A stretch of DNA of 64,000 nt from Rhizobium sp. RCAM05350 (GTDB taxonomy: Bacteria > Pseudomonadota > Alphaproteobacteria > Rhizobiales > Rhizobiaceae), in the NCBI GenBank assembly GCA_024426085.1, contig CP087973.1:1-64000 (forward strand), given 5' to 3'. Positions 42,757 through 51,818 of the stretch are shown piece after piece. Numbering within the stretch: the first letter of the stretch is position 1; each line of letters starts with the position of its first letter. A program made the position numbers and the translations under genes. Below the pieces are notes generated by a model. The model was not told the DNA's origin. It saw nothing but the letters and a program-made list of their open reading frames with translations, and did no database searches.

Positions 42757-43848
42757 ATGAGTTCGGAGTTTATCGGTCACATCTCGAATCGCGAGGGTTC
42801 GGATATCGTGCCCTCCAAGGGTCCCGTCATCGACAAGGGCTATATCGTCGACCACGCGCGAGCCGCCGAACAGGCCGGTATCGACCGGCTGCTGATCGGC
42901 GCTTTCTCGACATGGCCCGACAACAACCAGATTGCGGCCCATGTGTTTTCCAGGACCGCGCGCATCGGCGCACTTCTCGCACATCGTCCGGGTTTCATTG
43001 CGCCGACACTGGCGGCACGCCAACTGGCGACGCTCGACCAGTTTTCCGAGGGGCGTTTGTGGATACACGTCATTACCGGCGGTTCGGATGCCGACCAGCA
43101 GCGCGACGGCGATTTTCTGGAACGCGACCGGCGTTACGACCGCACGGATGAATATCTTGATGTGCTCAAGAAGACCTGGGCGAGCAGCGAGCCATTTGAT
43201 CACGCGGGAGAATTCTACCGCGTCAAGGGTGCGATCTCGCAGGTGAAGCCGTTTCAGCCGCCGCGCATCCCGATCTCCTTCGGCGGTTCGTCTGATGCCG
43301 CCTTCCGCGTGGCCGGCAAACATGCCGATATCTATGCGCTCTGGGGAGAGCCGCTCGACGGCGTGCGCGAAACGATCGGAAAGGTGCGTGCGGCAGCCAG
43401 ACCCTATGATCGGGTCGATGACATCCGCTTCACCATCGCCTTCCGTATCGTCGTCGCAGAGACCGAAGACAGGGCGTGGGAAATGGCCGATGCGATCCTG
43501 CAGAAGGTGAAGGCGACGGCACGCGTTGGCGGCAACGGCGAAAAGCCGCCGTCGAACATCGGCTCGGTGCGGCTGCGCGAGGCGGCAAGCCGCGGCAAGG
43601 TGCTGGACAAGCGGCTGTGGACGGAGGTTGCCGCAGCAAGCGGCGCCGGCGGCAATTCGACGGCCCTCGTCGGGACGCCCGAGCAGGTCGCCGAAGCGAT
43701 CCTCGACTACTACGACGCCGGGGTTTCGAATTTTCTGATGCGCGGCTTTTACCCGACGGACGACACGGTGGCCTACGGCCGCGACGTCGCGCCGCTGGTC
43801 AAGGCGGGCATCGCCGAACGCAAGGCTAGAAGCGTGGCAGCGGAGTAG
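42757..43848 (+). CDS. SsuD-like LLM flavin-dependent monooxygenase
   Basis: Intact, 363 residues. Marks of alkanesulfonate-monooxygenase relatives: IDRLLIGAFSTWPDNNQIAA, HRPGFIAPTLAARQLATLDQ, GRLWIHVITGGSDADQQRDG, DRRYDRTDEYLDVLKKTW, ISFGGSSDAAFRVAGKHADI and LWGEPLDGVRETI. It would use FMNH2 and oxygen to cleave a C-S bond and release sulfite. It is one of the few genes in the region with no frame break. Its ATG is 31 bases after the preceding stop, and the amidohydrolase follows after 3 bases. Confidence 0.88.
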   Translation: MSSEFIGHISNREGSDIVPSKGPVIDKGYIVDHARAAEQAGIDRLLIGAFSTWPDNNQIAAHVFSRTARIGALLAHRPGFIAPTLAARQLATLDQFSEGRLWIHVITGGSDADQQRDGDFLERDRRYDRTDEYLDVLKKTWASSEPFDHAGEFYRVKGAISQVKPFQPPRIPISFGGSSDAAFRVAGKHADIYALWGEPLDGVRETIGKVRAAARPYDRVDDIRFTIAFRIVVAETEDRAWEMADAILQKVKATARVGGNGEKPPSNIGSVRLREAASRGKVLDKRLWTEVAAASGAGGNSTALVGTPEQVAEAILDYYDAGVSNFLMRGFYPTDDTVAYGRDVAPLVKAGIAERKARSVAAE

Positions 43849-43851
43849 ATC

Positions 43852-44814
43852 ATGAACAGGCTCAATATCGTCGATTTTCATACGCATTTCCTCCCTGCGG
43901 GCTGGGAGGTCTACCGGGCGCCTGGGCGGCCCGTCGATCCCCTCTGGCAACGGATCGGCACGAAGATCTCCGATCTCGACGCGCTGATCGCGGACAGCGA
44001 TGCGGCCGGCATTGCGCAGCGCGTGATTGGCGTGGCGCTTTCCATGGTCGCAGCCCCCGATGCCGATCTTCGTGCTGTCAGCCGGCGCCTGAACGACGAT
44101 CTGGCGGCAACCGTTGCCAGGCATCCCGACAGGCTCTTTGCCCTTGCGACCGTCGATGCCTATGACGGCGAGGAAGCGGCAAGGGAGGCGCGGCGTGCCA
44201 TTGTCGAGCTCGGCCTGTCCGGACTGTTTCTCGACAGCGCCAAGGGCGACAAGCTGCTCGACGCGCCGGAAGCCAGACCGGTTCTTAAGCTTGCCGCCGA
44301 GCTTGGCGTCCCAGTCTTCGTCCACCCGATCAATCCCGAACCGCTGGCGACCCAACTTGCGGGACTCGGCCGGCTGGGCACACGGCTGAGCCGGGGCACG
44401 ATCAATGCCGCCGCTGCAATTGCGCTCGTCAGCTCGGGCGTGTTCGAGGAGTTGCCGGAGCTACGGGTGGTGATCACCGCGCTTGGTGTTTCGGCACTGG
44501 CGCTGACCGGCCCCTTCGGCGAACTGCCCTCGATCTTTACCGACGCTCCGCCCGGCAAGCGCCGCCATCTCTATACCGACATCATGCCGGCCGAGGCACG
44601 GTTCATCCGCTTCGTCACAAGCCTTGTCGGCGCCGATCACGTTCTGACCGGCAGCGATTGGCCGATCCTTGGACACGATCCAACGCAGGAGATTCTTGCC
44701 AAATCTTTCGAGGCGGCAGGGCTCAGCGCGGATGAGCAGCGTCTCATCGCGGGTCAGAATGCGCTCGATCTCCTGCTGAATCGCAATCGTCAACAAGAGC
44801 GGCGTTCTGCATAG
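43852..44814 (+). CDS. Amidohydrolase-2 family protein
   Basis: Intact, 320 residues. A metal-dependent TIM-barrel hydrolase or decarboxylase of the ACMSD-like group: the metal-binding HxH in IVDFHTHFLPAGWE at the N-terminus, a His in PVFVHPINPEPL, and the C-terminal Asp in LTGSDWPILGHDPTQEI. Relatives hydrolyse or decarboxylate carboxylated aromatic or lactone substrates. Its place three bases after the SsuD-like gene suggests processing of the desulfurised carbon skeleton, which is inference. The substrate is unknown. Confidence 0.8.
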   Translation: MNRLNIVDFHTHFLPAGWEVYRAPGRPVDPLWQRIGTKISDLDALIADSDAAGIAQRVIGVALSMVAAPDADLRAVSRRLNDDLAATVARHPDRLFALATVDAYDGEEAAREARRAIVELGLSGLFLDSAKGDKLLDAPEARPVLKLAAELGVPVFVHPINPEPLATQLAGLGRLGTRLSRGTINAAAAIALVSSGVFEELPELRVVITALGVSALALTGPFGELPSIFTDAPPGKRRHLYTDIMPAEARFIRFVTSLVGADHVLTGSDWPILGHDPTQEILAKSFEAAGLSADEQRLIAGQNALDLLLNRNRQQERRSA

Positions 44815-44881
44815 CCTCCAGCGGCACTTTACGAACGGCATTCATTGACCTCCGTCGCAACAGGCGGAGGAAGGAGAGACC

Positions 44882-46300
44882 ATGCGCAGCGACCACAATC
44901 ACCGTCACTCCATTACGATCATCGGTGGCGGCTTTGCCGGGACGCTGACCGCAATCAAACTATTGGATGCGGCCACGCAGCCATTGGACATCACCATCGT
45001 CGAGCGTCGCGCCGATCTCAGGCGCGGTGTCGCCTACAGCACCACGGAGGCCGTTCATCTGGTGAATGGTCCGGCGAATATCTTCTCTCTTCATCCCGAC
45101 GATCCCGAACATCTCGCCCGCTGGCTCACCGGCAATGGTGCTGCGAACGGCTGGCAACCACCGGAAGACGTCGCCGCCAGTACACCGCCGCGCTATCTTT
45201 TCGGCACGTATGTCCGAGACGAGTTGACGCGCGGGATTGCCGATGCCCGGGAGCGGTGCACTTTCCGCCATATCCGTTCGTCGGCGACGAGCCTGCGATC
45301 TGCTGCAAACCATGTGCGCGTGACCCTGGCCAATGGCGATGCGATCGAGGCAGATGAAATGGTTCTCGCGCTCGGCGTCTTCCAGGCCGGACTATCCGCG
45401 CACGAAGCGCCAGTTTCAGGACACCCGGCATTCGCCGCCAATCCATGGGATTCGGCCGCGCTCGACAGGCTGGCAGATGGCAAGGACATCCTGGTGATCG
45501 GCTCGAGCCTGTCGATGGTCGATGCCGTGGCCAGCATGGAGGCACGCGGCTATCGCGGCAGCTATCAGGTGATATCGCGGCGTGGCCAGTTCGTGGAAAG
45601 CCGGAGGGACGCCGAGCCAGCCCGTGATTTCCTCGCAGATCGGCCGCTGCCGGCGACAGCGCGGTCACTGTTCTCTCTGGTAAAGGCCGAACGCCGGGCG
45701 ATCGCCAAAGCCGGCGCGGACTGGCAGGGGTTGCCGCTTGCGATCCGCCCGTACATCCTGCCGCTGTGGCAGAAGGCGAGCGATCGGGAGAGGCTCCGAT
45801 TTACCCGCCATCTGCGCGCCTTCTGGGACGTGACCGCGCATCGTTCCGCCCCCGACACGCATGCTGCGATCGAACGAGCGATCGGCGAGGCACGCCTTTC
45901 GCACCGGGCCGCGAGGCTGATCGAACTTGCGTCGGATGGGGACCGCATCTTGGCGACCATCCGCACGCGCTGCGGCGTCGAGGCGCTGACGTTCGATGGC
46001 ATTATCGACTGCCGTGGCCATCAGTTGCACGATTGGCGCCGGACAGCCGATCCCTTCGTTCAGAGCCTGCTGGCAGCCGGCGAAGTCCGCCCGCACAGCA
46101 CGGGCTTCGGTATCGATGCCACGACCGACGGGGCGCTGATTTCCAGAGACGGACATGTCCATCGCAATCTCAGCGCAATCGGCCACCCCTTGCGCGGCGT
46201 TGCCTGGGAATCGAGTTCGATCACGGAGCAGCGCGCAGGCGATCACGCTTGCCGATCGCATCCTGGCAAAAATAACGCCTTCGGAACGGTTGCATCCTGA
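44882..46300 (+). CDS. FAD/NAD(P)-binding protein (NAD_binding_9 type)
   Basis: A flavoprotein of about 470 residues. The Rossmann motif is ITIIGGGFAGTLTAIKLLDA at residues about 11-30, then VERRADLRRGVAYSTT and VNGPANIFSLHPDDPEHLAR. A second GxGxxS-type stretch is ILVIGSSLSMVDAVASMEAR, and the end has HRNLSAIGHPLRGVAWESSS. Near 46240 a slip changes the tail from RAQAITLADRILAKI to an unrelated sequence, so the true stop is uncertain. A ribosome-binding site GGAGGAAGGAG precedes the ATG. Related proteins (HcnA/lysine monooxygenase-like) transfer electrons or hydroxylate; the reaction here is unknown. Confidence 0.75.
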   Translation: MRSDHNHRHSITIIGGGFAGTLTAIKLLDAATQPLDITIVERRADLRRGVAYSTTEAVHLVNGPANIFSLHPDDPEHLARWLTGNGAANGWQPPEDVAASTPPRYLFGTYVRDELTRGIADARERCTFRHIRSSATSLRSAANHVRVTLANGDAIEADEMVLALGVFQAGLSAHEAPVSGHPAFAANPWDSAALDRLADGKDILVIGSSLSMVDAVASMEARGYRGSYQVISRRGQFVESRRDAEPARDFLADRPLPATARSLFSLVKAERRAIAKAGADWQGLPLAIRPYILPLWQKASDRERLRFTRHLRAFWDVTAHRSAPDTHAAIERAIGEARLSHRAARLIELASDGDRILATIRTRCGVEALTFDGIIDCRGHQLHDWRRTADPFVQSLLAAGEVRPHSTGFGIDATTDGALISRDGHVHRNLSAIGHPLRGVAWESSSITEQRAGDHACRSHPGKNNAFGTVAS

Positions 46301-46312
46301 AGACAACAAAAA

Positions 46313-46338
46313 GGGCGCGTCCCGATTGGAACGCGCCC
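46313..46338. terminator. Bidirectional terminator between convergent operons
   Basis: GGGCGCGT (46313-46320) and ACGCGCCC (46331-46338) form an 8-base stem with a 10-base loop, flanked by AAAAA on the left and a T-rich tract on the right. It separates the flavoprotein gene from the convergent binding-protein gene. Confidence 0.75.
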
Positions 46339-46362
46339 CGATTTTGCACCGCTCTTCGGCCA

Positions 46363-47980
46363 TCAGCCTTCGCCATCCTTGATGTAGACGTCGGCGAAGT
46401 TCGACTGGACGCCTTCTGCGCCGGTGGTATGGTTCTTCACGCGCTTGTTGAAGACCGTCACATTTTCCAAAGATATCAGGTTCACGACCGGAACTTCGTC
46501 GGCGATGATCTTCTGAAAGTCGTTGAACTCCTGCTTGCGCTTTTCATCGTCGATCTCGACCGATGCGGCTTCCAGAAGCCGGTCGACTTCCGGGTTTGCA
46601 TAGTGGCTGGCATTGGAGAACGGCAGGCCGATCTTGAAGTTCTTCGACCAGTAGATGCGCTGAACGCCAAGCGTCGGGTCGAACTGGCTGCCGAGATATT
46701 CAGCCGTCAGGTCGAAGGCGCGCTCCGTATAGACCTTCTTGATATAGGTCGAGAAATCGTAGGAATCGATCGTCGCGGTAATGCCGATGCGGGCCAGATT
46801 CTGCTTCAGATATTCGGCAACGCGCTTGAAGCCTTCATTGTAGGAGTTGTGCGTCAGCCGAAGCTGGAAGCGAATGCCGCTCGCATCCGGCTTGTATCCC
46901 GCCTCATCCAGAAGCTGCTCGGCCGCCTTCAGATCGAAAGCATAGGGCTTGATCGAGGAATCCCGATAATGTGGAAGGAACGTGCTGATCGGCGTCGGCG
47001 ACACGTGGCCGTAGCCATACCATACGGTATTCAGGATGACGTTGAGATCGATCGCGTGGGCGATCATGCGCGGACGGACGCACATCCTTCAGATATTGGT
47101 TGTCGAGATTGAAGATGAGCTGGGTCTGGTCGCCTTTCGTCTGGTAACCGCGTGAATCCGTGCCGATGTTCGGCAACGCCTTGACGCGTTCCAGGTCGCT
47201 GAGCGGGATCGGATTGTCGCCGCCGATGTCGAATTCTCCTGTCTCGAAGCCTGCCGCGCGCGCGCCGTCGGGGACAAACCGCACCACGACCTGATCGAGA
47301 TAGGGCTTGCCGGCGTCCCAGTAGTTCGGATTGCGCTCAAGGATGATATGCGAACCACGCACCCATTCCTTGAAGATGAAGGGACCGGTGCCGATCGGCG
47401 CGCTGCCGTTGGGGCTGGTCGGCACGTCGGCGATCTTGGTGTTCTCGTAGACATGCTTCGGCACGATGGGTGTTTCGGCCGCGTAGAGCGCCGTCAGCAG
47501 ATAAGGCGCGGGCTTTGAAAGCCGGAAGATGGCCGTCAGCGGATCAGGCGTTTCGACTTTCGTCACGTTGGCGAAGGTACCGCGTCCGCGCGGATGCACC
47601 TGCTTCAGAAGCTCGATCGAATAGGCGACGTCTGCGGAGGTGAAATCCTTGCCGTCGTGCCATTTTACGTCCGCTCGCAGTTTGAACGTGTAGTTCAGCC
47701 CATCGTCGCTGATCGACCATTCGGTTGCGAGCTGCGGCTTTGGCTTCAGGTCGAAGTCGTAGGTCAGCAGGCCCTCCGTGATCTTCGGGCTGACCTTCTG
47801 GGTGCCTCCCGCTGTATGCGCAAGGGCGAGAATGGTCGGCGGCTCGGGCTCGACGATGAAGTTCAGCGTGCCTCCCGCCTGCGGTTTTTCCTCCGCTGCG
47901 AAGGCTTGCATCGAGGGCAGCAGCGTTGCGGCGGTCGACAGCAGCAGAAGCTGGTTGAAGTGGCGGCGATTGATGGTCAT
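46363..47980 (-). CDS. Oligopeptide-type ABC substrate-binding protein (SBP_bac_5)
   Basis: About 539 residues. The signal region MTINRRHFNQLLLLSTAATL is nearly identical to that of the paralogue at 22.9 kb and has the RR pair. Marks: FKLRADVKWHDGKDFTSADV, IGTGPFIFKEWVRGSHIILE, NPNYWDAGKPYLDQ, WYGYGHVSPTPIST and FDPTLGVQRIYWSKNFKIG. A break near 47085 separates YLKDVRPS from the rest. It lies 26 bases after the next paralogue in a tandem pair, with no permease of its own. Confidence 0.88.
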
Positions 47981-48006
47981 TGCGATAATCCTTGCGAAGC
48001 CGGGTA

Positions 48007-49619
48007 TCAGGCGTTTTTGAGGAGATAGGTGGACGACAGGCTGCCCGACAAACCATCGGCGACGACGGTGTGGTCCTGTACCTTCCTGTTGAAGATCGTC
48101 AGCTGTCTGAAGGCGACGAGCGTGATGTCGGGGAAGATCCCTGGCGATGATCACCTGCATCCTGTTGAAGAGTTCGACCCGCTTGGCGTGGTCGTTTTCC
48201 ACTGCCGCCTGCTCGAAGATCTGGTCGATCTCGGGATTGCTGTAGCCAGAGCCATTCGAGAAGGGCACGCCCTTCTTGAAATTCTTCGACCAGTAGAGCC
48301 GCTGCACGCCGATCGTCGGATCGAAGGTGTTGCCCATGCCGCCGGTCACAAAGGCGAAGTCGCGATCAGTGTAGACGCGCTTCAGCCAGGTGGGAACGTC
48401 CTGTCCGCGCAGATTGACCTTTACGCCGATCTTGGCAAGCGTGTCGCGAAGGTAGTCGCCGATGCGGGTATAGGTGTCACCATAGGGCATGACGTCATGC
48501 GGGACCTCGAAGCGGATGCCATTTTCACCGCAGGGATAACCGGCTTCGTCCAGCAACTGTTCCGCTTTGGCGAGATCGAAGCCGTAAATGGGTACATCCG
48601 GATTGTAGAATGTCTTGAGATAGGGGCTGATCGGCCCGGGCGCCGGTATGGCGTAGCCGTAGAAGGCGATATCGGCGACCTTCTGCCGGTCGATCGCATG
48701 GGCGACGGCCTGGCGCACCTTGTCGTGCTTGAAATATTCGTTCGAGAGGTTGAACTCGATGCGGTAGACGGTTGGTGAATAGTCATTGCCACGATCATCG
48801 ACCGCGAGCGTCGGCAGCGACTTGATGCGGTCGATCTGGCTGAGCGACACGGGCGTATCCGGCCCGATATCGACTTCGCCGGTCTCAAGGGCGGCAAGCC
48901 GCGCGCTGGCGTCGGGAATGAACTTGATGACGATGCGGTCGAGAAACGGCAGGCCTTTGTCCCAATAATCCGGGTTGCGCTCTAAAATGATATGGCTGCC
49001 GGCGACCCACTCGCGAAAGACGAAGGGCCCGGTGCCGATCGGCGCACGACCATTGGGATTGCCGGGTAGATCCGCGCTGCCATCGTAGACATGCCTAGGC
49101 ACGATCGGCGACTCGCTTGCCTGGAGCGCGCCGAGCAGATAGGGCGCGGGCTTGGCAAGCTTGATGATGGCGGTATGTGCATCCGGCGTTGCAACGTCGG
49201 TCACGCTGGAAAACGTGGCGCGGCCGCGCGGGTGAATCTCCTTCAGCGCCAGAATCGAAAAGGCTACATCTGCCGAGGTGAAGTCTTTGCCGTCATGCCA
49301 TTTGACGCCTTCGCGCAACTTGAATGTGTATTGAAGGCCATCGTCACTGACCTGCCATGCGGTGGCGAGCTGCGGGATGGGCTTGAAGTCCAGGCCGTAG
49401 GCCAGCAGGCCTTCGGTGACCTTGCCGCTGACGACGCGTCGTCGGGCCGGCAGTATGCGCCAATGTCACGAGTGTTGGCGGTTCAGGCTGAACAAGCAGG
49501 TTCAGCGTACCGCCCGCGGATGGTTCTTCTGCAGCCTCCGCAAAACCCCGGAATGGAAAGACGGTGCCGAGTGCGGTCAGGGCGAGAAGTTGATTGAGCT
49601 GGCGTCTCTTAAAGTCCAT
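48007..49619 (-). CDS. Oligopeptide-type ABC substrate-binding protein (SBP_bac_5), tandem paralogue
   Basis: About 537 residues, from MDFKRRQLNQLLALTALGTV (RR pair, cleavage near FAEAAEE). Marks: FKLREGVKWHDGKDFTSADV, IGTGPFVFREWVAGSHIILE, NPDYWDKG, FYGYAIPAPGPISPYLK and FDPTIGVQRLYWSKNFKKG. Breaks near 49435 and 48140. After the second, the proper tail is FRQLTIFNRKVQDHTVVADG to STYLLKNA with TGA at 48007, while the unrepaired frame runs on into the next gene. It is divergent from the LysR gene, which may regulate it. Confidence 0.88.
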
Positions 49620-49773
49620 GGAATGCCCCCTGAAAATCGGCATATGCCCAGCGCAGGGCCTGCCTTGAACGCGCATCATCGGGTCGGGAAACGGCAATTG
49701 GGAAGAATGTTTTTCTACGCCGGCCGCAAAGAAAAGCTTCGTCCAGACGCCGTGCTCTAGGGACGTCAAAGAG

Positions 49774-49798
49774 TTAGTCTACTAAAAATATAGATAAT
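49774..49798. promoter_or_regulatory. TTAGTCTACTAA plus TATAGATAAT, candidate regulator sites
   Basis: The TTAGT-CT-ACTAA dyad (49774-49785) is followed at once by TATAGATAAT (49789-49798), an exact copy of the sequence at 28651-28660. The pair lies between the divergent binding-protein and LysR genes, where a LysR regulator would be expected to bind. Confidence 0.45.
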
Positions 49799-49920
49799 TT
49801 CCCGGTTTTAGTTTTTGGTTCTCCACGCGCCGGCAAACGGAGAAGGAAATGTTTCTGCCGCCATTGCCAGCGAAAAGCGGGTTCTCGTCTTGACCCGCAT
49901 TGTTGTGGTGCAATCCCCCT

Positions 49921-50931
49921 ATGAGCACCGTGGCCGATTCTCGTAAAAAAACCATCCAGCCAACGCTGGCGCGCCTGCCGCCGCTGACGTCGCTCAGGAC
50001 CTTCGTTGCCACGGCCCGGCATCTGAATTTCATTCGTGCTGCAGACGAGCTCCACGTCACTTCGGCCGCCGTCGGACAGCAGATCCGATTGCTGGAGGAG
50101 TACCTCGGCAAGCCGCTCTTTCACCGGACGCGCGGGCAGCTACAGCTGACGCCGGCAGGGCAGGCGCTGATGCCTGGTCTTACGGACGCCTTCGATGCCG
50201 TGCTTTCGACGATGACGCAGTTTGCGGCGAGCGATCACGATATGCCCATCCGGGTTTCGGTTGCTCCATCCTTCGCCAGCAAATGGCTCATACCCCGCCT
50301 CGATGCCTTGCGCCGTGCGGCGCCTGCCTTGCAGGTTCTCGTCGAAGCGTCGACGCAGTTGACCGACCTCGACACCGGCGATGCCGATTGCGTGATCCGT
50401 TACAGCAGCGGCGCCTATCCCGGCCTTGTTGTCGATCATCTGTTTTCCGAGGCCGTGCTGCCGGTCTGCAGTCCAGAATTTGCCGACAAGCATTCGCTTT
50501 GGGCGAGGCCTCATGCGATCGAAGGGGTGCCGCTGCTGCACGAAGACGGTGCCGAGCATGACCATTCCTGCCCGGATTGGAACGCCTGGTTGCGTACCGA
50601 GGGTCTTGCCTATCGACTGCCGCAGGACGGATTCCGGCTCAACCAATCCTCTCTGGTTCTCGATGCGGCATTGGCCGGACAGGGCCTTGGTCTCGGCAAG
50701 ATGCGGCTGGCGGAGGCCGAACTAAAATCCGGGCGGTTGGTCAGCCCCTTTGGCGATCCACAACCCGTGCGCTTTTCCTATTTCTTCGCAAGCACGTCGC
50801 ACAAGTCAAGGTTGATGCGCGTTGATCTCTTCCGTAGCTGGCTGCAGGCAGAGGCGAGGGCGCTAAGCGCGATCGAAGCGCTGCCAGACCGGATCGCACG
50901 ATCCGGCCTGACCATCATTGCGGCGGAATAG
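49921..50931 (+). CDS. LysR-family transcriptional regulator (GcvA-like)
   Basis: Intact, 336 residues from the ATG at 49921; an in-frame TTG at 49900 is less likely. The N-terminal winged HTH reads SLRTFVATARHLNFIRAADE and LHVTSAAVGQQIRLLEEYLG, with KPLFHRTRGQLQLTPAGQAL. The effector domain resembles GcvA-type members (SKWLIPRLDALRRAAPALQV, DCVIRYSSGAYPG). It is divergent from the tandem binding proteins and is the only complete regulator inside the sulfur region, so it is a candidate for controlling several of its operons. Confidence 0.9.
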   Translation: MSTVADSRKKTIQPTLARLPPLTSLRTFVATARHLNFIRAADELHVTSAAVGQQIRLLEEYLGKPLFHRTRGQLQLTPAGQALMPGLTDAFDAVLSTMTQFAASDHDMPIRVSVAPSFASKWLIPRLDALRRAAPALQVLVEASTQLTDLDTGDADCVIRYSSGAYPGLVVDHLFSEAVLPVCSPEFADKHSLWARPHAIEGVPLLHEDGAEHDHSCPDWNAWLRTEGLAYRLPQDGFRLNQSSLVLDAALAGQGLGLGKMRLAEAELKSGRLVSPFGDPQPVRFSYFFASTSHKSRLMRVDLFRSWLQAEARALSAIEALPDRIARSGLTIIAAE

Positions 50932-50954
50932 CCGCAGGGGCAACCGCGCCCGAT

Positions 50955-51809
50955 CTACTTGAGTTCGAAGCCAAGCTTGCGGACGGTTTCAGCCAGGAGA
51001 TGCCTGCCTTTCAGGGCTTCGACGGTGCCGATCCTTCGGCTGACCTGCTCAGGTCCAATCGATACGCGGTATCGACTGCTCGCCCTGAAACGTCTTTAAG
51101 GCCGCGTTGTAGCTATCCAGACTGCCCGTCGCAGCCGGAGCGTCATAGCGATTGCGATGCAGGACATTTGCCTGCGGCAGCCTCGGCTTCACGGCGGCTG
51201 GCAGAGCCGGATCGGGATAGCCGACCGTCAAGCCAAAGACCGGAAAGACGCCATTCGGCAATCCGAGCTCGCGGGCCACCGTTTCCGGATCGTTGCGGAT
51301 GGCACCGATGTAGCATGTGCCAAGACCGAGCGATTCCAACGCCACCACCGCGTTCTGCGCTGCCAGAGCGGCGTCGATGACCCCGAGAAGAAAGCTCTCG
51401 AAATAGTCGAGGCCATCCGCCGTCGTACCGTTGCCCGTCGCGATCGCGCGCGGCCGGTAAAGGTCGGCGAGCCAGATCAGCAGAACCGGCGCCTGGGATA
51501 TCTGCCGCTGCGTTCCCCGATACAGCATTCAGCCTTTCCTTGCGCGCCGGATCTTCGACGGCGACGACGCTCCAGGCCTGCAGGTTCCGAAGAGCTGGGG
51601 GCCGACTGGGCGGCCGCAACGGCAAGCTCCAGCGCGCCATTCGGGACGGGAATGGGCAGGTAGCTGCGAACACTGCGGTGCGAGAGGATCGTCTCCAGCG
51701 TCTCGTTCCAGTCGCCCGTAAGGGCCTGTGCAGTCCTGTAGCGTTCCCCAGCAAGCGCTTTCAGGCGGTCGTCGTCACTTGTTTTCCGAGAGGTCGACAA
51801 AGTCATCAT
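50955..51809 (-). CDS. Nitroreductase-family NAD(P)H:flavin/nitro reductase (frame-broken)
   Basis: About 284 residues of the NfsA/FRP-like nitroreductase family, FMN enzymes that use NAD(P)H. Marks: TLETILSHRSVRSYLPIPVP, SAPSSS-NLQAWSVVAVED, LLGVIDAALAAQNAVVALES, LGLGTCYIGAIRNDPE and VFPVFGLTVGYPDP. Breaks near 51590, 51510 and 51062; the repaired end is GRHLLAETVRKLGFELK with TAG at 50955. It follows the DszA-like gene by nine bases, so it could supply the reduced FMN the neighbouring monooxygenases need. That function is inferred, and general nitroreductase activity is the alternative. Confidence 0.78.
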
Positions 51810-51818
51810 TCCATTCCT

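Noticed and set aside
42280..44355. 691-codon minus-strand frame
   Set aside because: Antisense to three well-supported plus-strand genes (DszC-like, SsuD-like, amidohydrolase); Arg/Gly-rich with no domain.
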